Source: Chloranthus sessilifolius
Taxonomy: Eukaryota; Streptophyta; Magnoliopsida; Chloranthales; Chloranthaceae
Length of the DNA: 64,000 nucleotides
Reading direction: 5' to 3'
Assembly: GCA_021018995.1 (NCBI GenBank)
Contig: CM037593.1
Coordinates: 44,777,810-44,841,809, forward strand
Part shown: positions 35,728 through 47,447 of the stretch, piece by piece
How positions within the stretch are numbered: the first letter of the stretch is position 1
How the letters are laid out: each line of letters starts with the position of its first letter
The notes under the pieces: model-generated
Databases searched by the model: none
What the model was told of the DNA's origin: nothing
The model's input: only the letters and a program-made list of their open reading frames with translations
Translations under genes and position numbers: made by a program

Positions 35728-36700
35728 TCGTTATTTTGGGTTTGTGTCCATTTTGGGTTATAGGTTACGTTCTAGGTTTTCATTTTGGGTTGTATGTTTA
35801 GGAGGTATGCCTCCGATGACACTTGTAAAATTTTTGTCATGAATAAAGTGGTGTTTTGTTTATTGTGTTCATTTCATTTATGTTTGTTCATATTTATTGT
35901 TGTATTTTTTATTTTTGTGGTCTTGTTTTGGGTGCTTATTTTTTGAGGTCACATGGTGGAAAAGTAAAAAAACTAAACTAAAAATTTTTAAAATGCCCTA
36001 GTTTGGGGTAATGGTCTTGTGACCTGAGTATCGCTACCAAGGTGCTAGCGCTCTTAAAAAAAATGCCCCAGTGTCAAGTGATGGTGGAACTTCTATCTCC
36101 TCATAGATGTCCTGGAGTGTATTTATAACGATCCCATGTGCGGAAGTAGTTTGATTATTTCGATCACATGTCGGGCTTGATTGTGTAAGTGTTGAATGAT
36201 CGTCATGTATTGTAACTTTTAGCAGGATTGAGTCGAATGGTAGGCAATGGGCGATTACATCGCTTATCACTCGAAAATTTTCAGTTTTATTATGAAAGAG
36301 ATTTTGAAAATCATTTGACTCATTGTCCAGAGAGAAATGGAGGGGTGAAGAAGAGGTAAGGGTTATTGATCTGAGGGTAGCTTCTTATTTAACCGAATTT
36401 TGAAATAGTAGTCAACTACTTTCTTCTTGGGTGGATAATGTGGTGCCATAGTTGAGCTCTCCGTCATGGTCCAGTACCATCAAATCATTAAATTCTATAG
36501 TTAGAAGGAGTTTTATCCTCCTCCCACCACCGTACGAAGATATATAGTAGTGTGAAGACCTCAGGGATGCCCTCATGATTTTGCTTATGCTTTCCTAATA
36601 AGATTACCAAGAATGCCCTCATAATTTGCTTATGTTTCCTTGAGTTCATTGACTGCTCATTCATCATATTACTCTCACTCGATTGTGCTTCTTTTCTGTA
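35728..36700 (-). other. Spacer of B, non-coding
   Basis: Matches C at 44060-44160 (minus strand: AGCACCTTGGTAGCGATAC...). It contains A-rich and T-rich stretches and repeated CATTTTGGGTT words. No protein domain. Confidence 0.6.
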
Positions 36701-36729
36701 TATTTTGAAATAACTTGCTAAGGCAAGAA

Positions 36730-37150
36730 TTATGAGGTTTGATGGAACCTTGCATTTTCATTTTTTCTACTCTAACATCGACTCCAATGGTCGAAGAGAG
36801 TATAAGAGAATTCAGAGTTTTTTATATTTCAGAAAGAGAGTTTCATGTTCCACTAGCCCTTTCAATCAACTTGCCCAAATTGAAAGGTGGTTTATGAGTC
36901 AGATGATTCTCAAAATATGTTTCAAAAATAATGTCCTACGACCTATGAATGCCTTGCGATGATTGCGAGGATGATAAATATATAGTTATGCCTGTTTAGG
37001 GTACGTGATATGATGGCGATCAGGTTATGATTCCAAGGGTCAGAAAGTCCTTCCCCTATGGCTGTTGCCTGGGCATGTTGCCGAAATAATATAAGTATTT
37101 CTCACATGGGCTTGACTTCCTCCGGGCGAGGTGGTTGTGCAGACATTATT
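36730..37150 (-). pseudogene. Conserved short ORF remnant of B (unknown function)
   Basis: The minus strand from about 37145 aligns with C at 42999-43295. Shared words include GEGL, D/NPW and HNYIFI, and VVGHYF in both. In C it is a 98-residue open frame. No family is recognised. Since B and C both keep it at the same place, after the membrane-like ORF, it was probably a real small coding region of this retroelement family. Confidence 0.45.
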
Positions 37151-37346
37151 TTTTAGCACTAGCTCCCCGACTTTGAGTTCTCGGTCGGGTAAGAGTTATA
37201 GGAGAGAGATATTGTTGGGCAATGCATATACTTTTCTTATTTTGGGCAATGCATATACTTTTCTTATTTTGTATATATTTTATGTATTTTTTTTGTTATT
37301 ATTGTGGTGTTATGGTACAACATCAGTTCCTTAAGCGGAGACTGAC

Positions 37347-39480
37347 TCAGAAGGTCAAACGGATGGAGTAGCAGTTGGGTGATCCATTTCGGGGTCCTCG
37401 ATCCCCCTCGATATAATTGATCTGGGATGAGAGAGATGTTATGTTTAGGTTCGTGTTTTGGATGATATGAAATTTATCAAAATAGATGTGGCATCGTTTG
37501 ATTTCTTCTTTTGATAAGCCTTTCATGTTTGGAGATTCCTTGTCTGGAGGGACCTTCCTTAGCCTCTCAATGGAGTGGGGCATGTTATAAAGTTGGGGTA
37601 TAAGACAGGGTCCTTCCCATGAGGTTTTGTGCAATGTTATATTGGGTTCTAGTCGGAGATTATTTGGGAATATTTTTGGGTCATCTTGTTTTGATTTGAT
37701 GGAAGGAGTCAGTTGAAGGGGAATGTGGTGTTGATTTCGTAGGGAGAGTGACAAAGTGAGACAAAGGCAAAACAAAAGGAGAAGATAAGGAAGTGTGGGC
37801 CATGGTGGACCCTTCCTTGGCGTGTAGATTTTTAGTTTTATTTGATTATGCTTGTTTTGTTTATTTCGCACTTTGATAGGTTCGGTGGTTGTCTCAAAGG
37901 TGAGTGGAGTTGGTGTTGTAGGAATAGGTTCGGCTTTAGTGACGGGTTCATGTTCGATAACAGGCTCGAGTTTGACAATAGGTTCAGGTTTGACAATGGG
38001 TTCGGGTTTGATGGCGGGTTCACCTTTGATGGTGGGGTTCGAGCTTGTGGATGGATGCAGGGCCGATGATAGGGTCATCTTCGAGGATAGGTTTAAATTT
38101 GATAATAGGTTTAGTTTTGATGATAAATTTAGTTTGATAATAGGTTTTGTTTTGATGATAAGTTTAGTTTTTATAATAGGTTTGAGTTTGGGGATTAGTT
38201 TCTTGGTTGGTGAGGTGATAAGTCTGATGGTGAGTTCAGGTTTTGAGGAGGGTGTAGAGATTTATTTGTGAGTTGATTCCGAGATCGGTTCAATAGTTGA
38301 TTTTGTGGTGAGTGAAATGGATGGTTCGGAGATGTGTTTGATAACAAATTCGGGTTTGAGATTTTGTTTTGAAGTTGGTGAGGTGACAAGTTCGGTAGTG
38401 TTGAGTTTAGGTTTTGAAATGGGTTTTGGATCGAGAGCTGGTTCCGAGGTTGGTGGGGTGATGTGTTTGACAAGGTGTTCGATAATGCATTTGGGCTCGG
38501 GGATTAATTCCAGAGTATGTTTGATTAGTGGTCTTGATTCGAGTACGGGTTCAGGTTCAAAGTATAGTTTCGTGATCGGTTTAAGTATAAATGGTGTTGT
38601 AGTATGTTGGTGGATTGGTTCTGAAGTGAGAGGGCTAGTAACTTCGGGGATAGATTTGATTATGGGTTTGAGTTCAGAGTTTAGTTTTATGATCGGTTTG
38701 AGTTTGAATGGTGTTATTGTATATGGATAGATTAGTTCGGGAATTTCTTTTGGAACCGGTATGTATGTTTGTCCAGGTATCAGTAGTAAGGTTGGTTTAG
38801 GTGCAAGATCAGGGAACCCAGTGGTTGACTCATTGGTGGGTAAGTTATCGAGTTTGAAGGTAGGTCGAGTTGATTCAGGGGTAGGTTGGGTTAGTTTGGG
38901 GATAAGTGTGTCGACTTTAGTGATGGGAGTTGATACGGGACTTGGTTCGGCAATTTCAGTGATAGGTTGGATTTTAGTGATCTTGGTGACCGGTTCAGGG
39001 TGAAAGGTAATTTTACGTTTATAGGTACGCAGGGTAGGGTTAGTTGGTTGTGAGTGAATAATATGGACATGCTTAGAAGGAGGTTCAATCCTTCGGATCA
39101 CGCTTGCCGGGTGGAATGGGGCAGGAGGGAATATGTGTACGGTCTCATATGCGAGTTAAGTTTGATTGAACAGTGGGTTGTAAAAAGTGATGTTAATTTG
39201 CGCAGTGTTGGAGAGTTGGTTTTGATCATAGTGCAGGTTTGTGTGTTGGTTGTTGTATAAAAGTTGGTAACGGTGTTGATCTTGGTTTGTGTGTGGTAAT
39301 TGGTTTTGGTCAGGGTATAAGTTTGTTTATAGATCTTTAGCTTGGTCATATGGGTGGTATGGTTGAAGTTTGTTTGGTTTTGTTTTTGGTTGATGTTGAT
39401 TTGTTCGGAGCTTAGAGTCTCGATTAGGGTGTTTGTATCAGGGTTGTCGGATGAGGGTCCTTCAGATGTCATAGTGGAGA
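37347..39480 (-). pseudogene. B linker and membrane-like ORF remains
   Basis: After gag the minus strand encodes a long low-complexity region (39472-37900) rich in Pro, Glu, Lys, Thr and Ser, with repeated PEPI/KPEP units. It then encodes KGPPWPTLPYLLLLFCLCLT followed by LSLSLRN (near 37740-37820), a hydrophobic stretch with basic flanks. A conserved tail (SIERLRK, LSKEEIKRCHIYFDKFH) runs to about 37350. C carries the same order. The place is where pol would be expected; no pol motif is present. Broken. It may be a membrane-anchored accessory protein, which is inference. Confidence 0.6.
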
Positions 39481-40581
39481 GATTGAGGCTCCCGTCCTTT
39501 ATGTAACATTATATGCATGTAGCGCATTGATAAAGGACAGTGAAGTCAGGGTAGTCACGTAGGATGAGGGCACTCCAGAGGGGTTCGAGTGTGTTGTTGA
39601 TCACGATTTCTATCCGTATTCTTTTATTTGATTCCCCATTTGGGAGGCGAGCCTTCTCCAGCGGTTGGCGAACGTTGTAAAGTCTTCATCATCTTCTTGT
39701 CTTGTGTGCATCAAGTCAGCGAGACTAATCTCTTTGTGAGTTAGGTATTGGTCTAGGAATCCGTCTGCTAAGTCTTTGAAGGTCTTGATTTCGGGTAGCG
39801 GTAAGGTAGTGAACCAATCAAGGGCTTTTCCTTCTAGCGATCTCTAAAAGTAATGGATCAGGAGCCCATGATTGGTGTAGATTGATCGACAGTCATTATA
39901 GAATAGGGCCAAGTGGTGCTTTGGGTTTCCCGTACTATTATATTTGTTGAATTTGGGTGGTTTGAACCCGGCGGGTATAGTGAAGTCAATGTCTCGACAG
40001 AATTTGTCGAATCCGAAGGACTGTCCGGAGTGTTCCTTCTTAGCCATGTAGTCATCTAGAAGTCGAGGGAGATCGTCTATGTTTATGGTGGTTTCATCTT
40101 TTCTAGGTGTCTCGGGAGAGGGTCGTCTTTCGTGGTAGTCATTATAGTGGATGTGAGAGGTGTGTGTTATGTGTCGGCGAAGTTAGAGTACGCGGAGGAG
40201 TCGGTGTCTTTTCCACTTGTCTGTTTCTTGGAGTAACTTGTCGTTCATCCCTCAGCCTTTAGTTTGCTGCAACTTTGCAAAAATTGGTGAAGGATTGTAG
40301 CAGGGCATCTTTTTTTCTTCTCCTCTCGTGAGTGCACTGGCAGTGTGGTCCATAACTTGACTGGTGGGGTAGCTTCGCTCAGTAGCACTTTCTCCGCTGA
40401 TGTTGTTGTGATTTGTATTTCTTAGAGCGAAGGGGTATTTTTCGCTCTCACTGACCATATTTACTCGGGCACGACGTTGAGCTGTCCAGGGAGACGACCT
40501 AACGTTATACTCTGGGTCGCTAGGGAGGCCCCATGAGGGTAGGTCGATATCATTAAAATTTAATTTTTTGATGTCGGCCAT
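39480..40581 (-). pseudogene. B gag remains
   Basis: Starts MADIKKLNFNDIDLPSWGLP near 40580, about 190 bases after the PBS, and reads FGFDKFCRDIDFTIPAGFKP and NPKHHLALFY in the capsid part. Then come WFTTLPLPEIKTFKDLA, FLDQYLTHKEISLADLMHTR and RWRRLASQMGNQIKE in mixed frames. These phrases are those of Tat/Ogre-type gag. No zinc knuckle was found after it. Broken, with a few breaks. Confidence 0.75.
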
Positions 40582-40771
40582 TTAAAAATAGTTTTTTATT
40601 TTTTTTGAAAAGTTTATCCACGTGCAAGCGTGTGTAGAAAAGTGGTAAAGCGGAACAAAATAGAAATCAAAATGAAATTAAAAAGCAAAAAAATATAAAA
40701 ACAAATTAAATAAAGCAAGGAAAATAAAAAATCAAATTAATTAAATCGAGACAACCTTAGCTAAAAAGAGT

Positions 40772-40788
40772 CTCACTGTGATCGCCAG
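40772..40788 (-). other. Probable primer binding site of B
   Basis: On the minus strand TGGCGATCACAGTGAGA lies three bases after the LTR end. Tat/Ogre elements commonly use tRNA-Arg, and this sequence has the style of that site, but I could not check it against a tRNA set. Confidence 0.6.
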
Positions 40789-40790
40789 TC

Positions 40791-42727
40791 TATTGGTACA
40801 CGCTTTTTCTGGGTTCCTTTCGATCCCTGAAAAGAGTGGCCCAATTCTGTCCGAATGGACTCTAGCTAAGGGCGATAGTATAATAAATTATAAAATATTA
40901 AATGTTGAAATTAAAGAGGCGAATATTTAATGGAGAATACCTGGATGATGCAATCGCCAACTGCAGATATTTATCGACGGTGCAACACGTCACTGATCAC
41001 GCTTAAAGATGAGTGGGGCTTGCAGGTTGAACTCCTTTACTAAATCGTCAGCCAGCCAATGTCAGCATCTGTCTGTTGCCTATAGTCTAACTAGTTTAGT
41101 TTCCTACTTCTGCTAGGATTCTAACGAATCTAATCTCTTAATCCTACTAAAAGTCTAATTAACCTAGTCTCCTAATCTTACTACGAGTCTAATTAAAAAA
41201 AGGTCTCCTACTTCTACTAGGAGTCTAATTAAAAAAATGTCTCCTAATTCTACTAGGAGTTTAATTAAACTAGTCTCCTAATTCTATTAGGAGTCTAATT
41301 AAAAAAAAGGTGTTGTGGCTCGTTATGCTAAAGAGGATTGGCCCGGTTCCTTGGTATCCTCCATAAGCTCCCCTGGGAAAATCGGGTGGCTGGGTTTAAA
41401 ATCAAAGAGATTAAGGAACCTAGTTGGTTTTAGGCCGAGTGCTTCCTCTTTTAATAGTACTTTGAGAATCGAGACTAACGGGCTGGTGCCACTAGCTTGA
41501 TTACCTGGAGCTCCCGGAGAAGAGTCTGCAATTTTAGAAGCCTAGAAGGCAGCTCGACCCCTTTTGGAAGCCCCAGAGAGAACCTCAAATTTTCTCAAAG
41601 GGAGAAATTTCGGAGAGAGAAAAATAGGAGTAATTTAAAAAGACTGAGTTTGGATTGATGATTAAAAACTAAGAAAATTGAGAATTTGAAATTTTAAAGA
41701 TTAGGGATCAGGAGCTAAGGACTGAAATCTAGAACTTAAGAATTAAGAACCAGAATTAGGAACTAGAATGAAAATTAAGAACTGGGGCAAAAAATTAACT
41801 AGAACCTAGAAGTTAAGAACTAGAAACTAGAAATTAGAAATTTAAGAGCTAGAAACTAGAACCCAAGAGATTACCTGAAGTCGAGTGCCGAAGAGAGAAT
41901 CTCAAAATCCCTACGCTTAGAAGAGAAGAAAAATTGTGTTTTTGGTTGAGGTAGGGAGGTCTGTTTATAGGTATACAGGTAATTAGCCAATCAAATCCAA
42001 TTATACACCCTGTTTGGTGTGCTTAATTGAATTAAGTGCCATATTTCCAAGAGCTTAATCACTTTGAGTAGGTGACCGACTGACTGACTCAGCTGGGTGT
42101 CCTAGTTCTAGTCTAATAGAACTAATTGTGCCCCCTGTGGTATGCGCAAAATCCGATTAAGCGCTAAGTCAAGTGCGCTTAATAGGAGAATTTTTGCAGT
42201 TTAGGGAATTAGAGGACAAGTCCAACTGGGGATCAATTACGTGCAAGTGGTAGGGCACGTAATCAATTGCGCGTTCTAGTAAAGGTGTGTAATCGTCTCT
42301 AAGGGCAGTCTCTAGAAGGGAGGAGTTTCGGTCTAAGTTGGGCCAATTACACGCTAGTGGTTGGGCGCGTAATTGATTGCGCACTCTAGATAGGGCACGT
42401 AATCCACTCCTAAGGCTGCCCATGGATAGAGCAAGCCTAGTCCAAAGGGAACCAATTACACGCTCGCTGTGGGGCGTGCAATCGAATTGTGCGTGCTATG
42501 CAGGGCGCGTAATTCGGGACTCTCCGAGGGTTGAGTTAGGTCCGAGCCACAAAACTATTATTTCAGCCTGAGTCTCAACCATATACTATTGTTTCAGTAC
42601 ATGGACCCCGTATTAGGGTCGTAAAGTCTTTGAAGAAGGTTAGTGCTTTTCCGGAGATCGTGGAAAAGGTCAAAGGTTGACTGAACAAGTTTATATACTC
42701 CAATGGGGTAAAATTGGGGTGTCTACA
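40791..42727 (-). repeat. 5' LTR of fossil B
   Basis: 1,937 bp, direct repeat of 28372-30271, with the same three repeat zones (about 41120-41310, 41640-41870 and 41985-42510). Minus strand: TGTAGACACCCC...CCAATA. The frame 41315-41500 corresponds to 28897-29085. Confidence 0.9.
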
Positions 42728-45539
42728 ACTCCGACCGTTCAATATGTCCCACTATTCAGACCTTTTGAGTCAGTCCCTTCTGAAGGAACTGATGTTGTAT
42801 CCTAACACAAAAAAATATATATATATAAACACTTAAAAATATAAAAAATATATATAAATCCAAATATATATATATACTTAAAAAAACCAAGAAAATATAT
42901 TTTACCCAGCCATGTCTCTGACCCCATATTTTGTGCCCAAACTTAAAATTCTTATTTGACTGAGAACTCGAAATTGGGGAGCTAGTGCTAAGAAAATAAT
43001 GCATACCCAACCGCCTTGCCTAAGGCAAATCAGAGCCCATTTGGGAAGAGCTTATATCATTTGGCAATATGCCCAGGAAACAACTACAGGGGAAGGACTT
43101 CCTAACCCTTGGGACGCTATTCATAAGTCAATAATTATCATGTTTCATAGCCTAAACAAACATAATTATATATTTATCACCCCCATAGTCATCACAAGGC
43201 ATTCTCCAGTCGTAGGTCATTATTTTCGAAATCATTTGACTCATCAATCATTTGCCTATTTGGACAAATTGATCAAAAGGACTAGTGGATCATAAAAACT
43301 TTTTTGAAATATAAAAAACTCTGGATTCTCACACTCTTTTCCGCCATTGGAGTCGATGTTAGAGCATAAAAAATAAAAATGTAAGGTTCCATCAAATCGC
43401 ACAATTCTTGCGTTAGCATGTTATTTCAAAAAAATATACATGCATTCTTCAGAAAAAAAGAAAAAAAAAGAAGCACAATCGAACGAGAGCATGCGACGAA
43501 TGAACAAGTCAATAAATCCAAGGAAGCATAAGTAAAATTATGAAGGCATCCCTAACATCTTCATACTTGTAGATGTTGTCGTACAATGGTGGGAGGAGGA
43601 TAAAACTCCTGCTAACCATAAAACTTAATGATTTGATGGTGCCGAAACATGACTAAGAGCTCAATCATGGCACTAAACTACACACTCACATGAGAAGAAA
43701 GCAGTTGACTACTATTTCAAAATTTAGTTGAATAAGAAGTTACCCCTAAATTAACAAACCTTACCCCTTTTCACCCTTTATTTTATTTTTGAAAGATGAG
43801 TCAAATGAATCTCAAATTTTTTTGAATAAAACTGAAAACTTTTGAATGACAAGCAATGCAACAACTCATTACCTACCACCCTTCTCATTCTTGTTAAAAG
43901 CTACGATACATGATAATCATTACAAAATCAAGCCCGACATGTGGCCAAAATAATTAAATTGCTTCCCAACATGAGATCATCATAAGGGTATTTCCTTTAG
44001 ACATTCAGAATTCTCAGGCAGCACTAGGATATCTGTGAGGCCAAGAAAAGTTCCATTGCAATATGATACTGGGGCATTTTTTTTAGCACTAGCACCTTAG
44101 TAGCGATAGCCAAGTTACGAGACCAATACCCTGAAGCTGGGGTATTTTTTTAATATTTTATTTTATTATGTCCTATTTTCTTCCCCCAAAATTCCACTGT
44201 AGAACAAAAAAAAAAAAACTTTTTCACTATTTTCATTCTTGCATAAATTATAAAATACATATATAAACAACAAAATACTTTTCATCCTTCTCTCTTTCTC
44301 TCTCTCTCTCTTTATCTTACTCTCTCTATCACACCTACAAAACTTATCTTATCAAGAAAGATACTGCAGAACTACTCCTAACCAACAACGTAAACATACC
44401 CTTTTTAAAAGAACAACCAAATATTCCCCGATGAACACTCTTTTTTCAAGTCGCATCATGATGCACTCGTTGTCGATATTGCTTAACATCTTCAGATACC
44501 CTTTTTATCTTAATATTATCCTTTTGTGACTCTGGTTGCACCACCTGTGCATTGATTGCACAAAATCCCCCCACGCGAGCGCCACATGCACCCATGGTAA
44601 TGAAAAAGCCTCTCGATCGCCACAACCAGTCTCCAGATGAATCAATTTTTTATTTTCGCACTTCATAATAAGGAAGACTCATAGTCGATATCAACCCCTC
44701 ATCGAAGGATATTCGTCATTTTTTCTCCAACCAAAATTTTGTGTCTGCGCATGAGTCTCTGCATTCATTCAGGTAAGTTTCATTTCTTCACCCGATATTT
44801 TTATAATTATAATTATTCTAACATTAAGTATAAAAATCTTTTCAAAACTCGACTTTCTTATATTCACGAAACTACTGTGCGTCCTCCCATAAGCAATAAT
44901 TATCAGTATATGTGCAAAGGTCAGAAGGAGTATCTAGCATATCGAACGTCACCTTGACAATTTAAACAAAGGTCGAATCCTCAAATCCCGTTTCGATGAA
45001 TCTGCTCAAGTAATATCTCGAGAGCCACGCTTTTCAAGTTTTACCGAATTGATTTAAGTTGAACCCAACATTTCAAAAATTTGCATGCATCTCTCTTTCA
45101 TCCATCTCTCTCTATCCTATTCTTTTCTTTCCCCCGTGGAATTGAACATTAAACATACTCTACTTTGAGAAATTATAAATGTTTACTGACCCCTCATGTG
45201 TCGTTGGTGTGAGCAATGATGCGCTATATCTGACATGATCTGCAAAGCCGCCATCTTATTATATCATTTCCCTTTTATCTTGATATTCGCTTGTGCCACC
45301 CCTACTTCGATTGCGTAAAATCCCCTTCGTCTGGTCACAACTTGCACCCATGGCAACAGAAACACCTCTCAATTTATACAATACACCTCTGAATCGTCAG
45401 TTAGCTTGTGCGGACAGATAAGAAAGCTAAGGGATTCATGTCACTTGTGCTCTTCCTAAGAAACGAAGGGACGCTTGTAGCGGGTGTCTACTTCTTCGAC
45501 GTATCCTTACTCTGCAAGATTGCACAGAAGAGGGGCATC
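42728..45539 (+). mobile_element. Fossil C, right internal part with PPT
   Basis: C resumes after B: the bases after 42732 (TTTTGAGTCAGTC, GAAGGAACTGATGTTGTA) match B at 37360-37320 on the minus strand. It holds the 98-residue conserved frame at 42999-43295, an (AT)n run at 42810-42880, spacer matching B to about 44170, a (CT)n run at 44287-44330 and two diverged copies of a segment with ATTGC(A/G)(C/T)AAAATCCCC (44560 and 45310). The PPT AGAAGAGGGGCATC ends at 45539. No RT or integrase is seen. Confidence 0.75.
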
Positions 45540-46894
45540 TGTAGACACCCATTTTCGCCCCCTCAGAGTATACAAAAATGTTCAGTCAATCATTGACACT
45601 GCCCTAATTTCTGGAAAATCCAGCCTTTCCAAAAATCCAAAAATCCTATTTTCTTAGAATTATAGGCTGAGTTCTCAGCGTATAATTTATTATACGCTTG
45701 ACTCCCAGCATATAATTCAACCTGACCCGGTCCAGGATGAGTTCCAAATTATACACTAGAATCCCAACATATAATTGATTATATGTTGGACTCCCAAAAT
45801 CTAATTGGTCTGTATTGGACTAGGACTCAAATACTCCGCGAACCGACCAGCTCTCTAGATTATACGCTGAAACAATAGGGTATAATTCATTATACACTAG
45901 AACACTAGCGTATAATCAGTCCTTTTTGGAATGGGACTCTCTCTCTCCTGCTTAGAAGGTTACAAATGGACACCTAGACCGACTTCCTCGTGATTGCCCT
46001 GATTATACACTGTAACCACAACGTATAATTCATTATACGCTGGACTTCTAACATATAATCGGAATATACATTGGACATCCAGCGTATAATTTTGAATTAT
46101 ACGTTGGACTCCCAGTGAATAATTAGTCAAGACTATAAATAGGGCCCTACCCCTCTCATTCTCAACACACCTTTCATTTGCTTTTTCTCTTTGGAACTCT
46201 CAAGGTTGACTATGAGATTCCCAAATAAAACTGAGTTGAACTCTAGGTGTTTGGAGTTAGAACTTTGACTCTCATCTAGGAATCTCGTAGAGCAGTCATT
46301 ATAGTTGGGATTGACCCTTCTACTTTGATTTCTGAGTAGTCCGAAGAGAGATAAAGCTAGCATTAGATCAAACCCTTAGAAAACCCCTGCCGAAATTTCC
46401 AACTTAGATCCTATTAGGGTCACATCCCATATTCTCATCATATTTTCAAAACTTATCATAGTCATCAAACTGATTTGCCCAAGGGAGCCAACGGAGGTTA
46501 CTCAGGAACGGGTTCGATCCTCCTACGCATAACGGGCCAACACACCCCTTTAGTTAGACCATTTAGGATTAGAAGAAAATCCAAATTAGTTAAAACCTTA
46601 GGCAATCCAAGTTGCTAAAGCCGACATGCCGGTATTTAGTGTAGGAGTCTGATCCCTAACCTCCTCGCTTATCCTCGCAATCAATGACGTTCTACAGCGT
46701 TGATAAACATCTGTACATGGCGATCACATTAAACTCTAGTACATTTATTAATTCAATTGCAACTAACAATATCTCCGTGCAGGTGCATATATAAATACCT
46801 CATCATTGCTAAATTCGCAAAGAGTCCCCAAGTGACCATATTGGAACCATTTTTGTTCGAATCTGAGACGGTTCCCGAAAAATGCATACCAACA
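45540..46894 (+). repeat. 3' LTR of fossil C
   Basis: Starts TGTAGACACCC after the PPT. It ends ...AATGCATACCAACA, which matches the B LTR end AAGCATGTACCAATA with the upstream phrase GGTTCCCGAAA/GGAACCC. About 1,355 bp. It contains an array of inverted AGCGTATAAT words (45655-46135). The sequence after 46894 is X2. No other C LTR is in the window. Confidence 0.8.
45655..46135. repeat. Inverted AGCGTATAAT / ATTATACGCT array in the C LTR
   Basis: About eight inverted pairs, half-words 6-10 bases apart (often with GGACTCCC between them), then again after about 25-60 bases. The layout is the same as in the B LTR, but with TTATACGC in place of TTACGCGC. Confidence 0.88.
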
Positions 46895-47447
46895 CATATG
46901 ATCCCAGAAATCTAGAAAATATCAATTTTATGATCAGATCTAATGGATAAATTGCATGGTTTTGATCAAATTGATGTACTTGACATTTTTCACAAATGGA
47001 GTTTTGAAAATTTAAAGACTTTTATTTGAAAAATTGGAACACATGCATGAATTTAAATGATTTTGATTTGTCATTTTCTTATTTTCCATTACAAAAATTT
47101 AAATTTTTGGTCACTGTTTTGATCATATAAATCAATGGTCATAGGTGCATGTGATTAGGAATGTTAGACTTAGAGTACTACGCTTCATAGATTTGATAAA
47201 TTTATATAATAGGATGATCATTGTTAATATTAGATGATTCTATTTACTAATTTCATGTCCTCAAGATTTAGATTCCATAATTTTATTTGATTTGATTATC
47301 GATCTTGATCATAGAAAATGGATGGCTGTAGATGCATATGCTAGAAATTGAAGGTCTAGGATAGCATAGTCCAAAATTTTGCTTGATTTACCTAGTAGTA
47401 TCATAATTCTTGATATGGAATGACTGTGATGAATATCTTATCATTTT
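46895..47447 (+). mobile_element. Fossil X2, middle part
   Basis: Non-coding X sequence between C and S. It carries degenerate units of the type TTTGATCATAGAAAATGGAT with ...AGATGCATATG, which return beyond S at 50513-50560, and match X1 near 8450-8500. Confidence 0.65.

Larger units (their letters stand above)
28372..42727 (-). mobile_element. Fossil B: Tat/Ogre-like LTR element, no pol found
   Basis: 14,356 bp on the minus strand, inside C. The five bases ACTCC flank it exactly (28367-28371 and 42728-42732). 5' LTR 42727-40791, PBS, gag, Pro-rich linker, membrane-like segment, long spacer, insertion D, PPT and 3' LTR 30271-28372. LTRs start TGTAGAC on the minus strand, as in Tat/Ogre elements. 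LTR divergence by eye is about 12%, so it is several million years old or more. No RT or integrase motif was seen. The coding part is broken, with a moderate number of breaks. Confidence 0.85.

Noticed and set aside
33209-35732. Target duplication for D (GTGTT / TCGTT)
   Set aside because: Only three of five bases agree; D ends remain approximate.
38305-39260. Plus-strand frames of up to 141 residues (MVSEMDGSEMC... and others)
   Set aside because: Antisense of the Pro/Glu/Lys-rich linker of B; low-complexity coding sequence is often open on the other strand.
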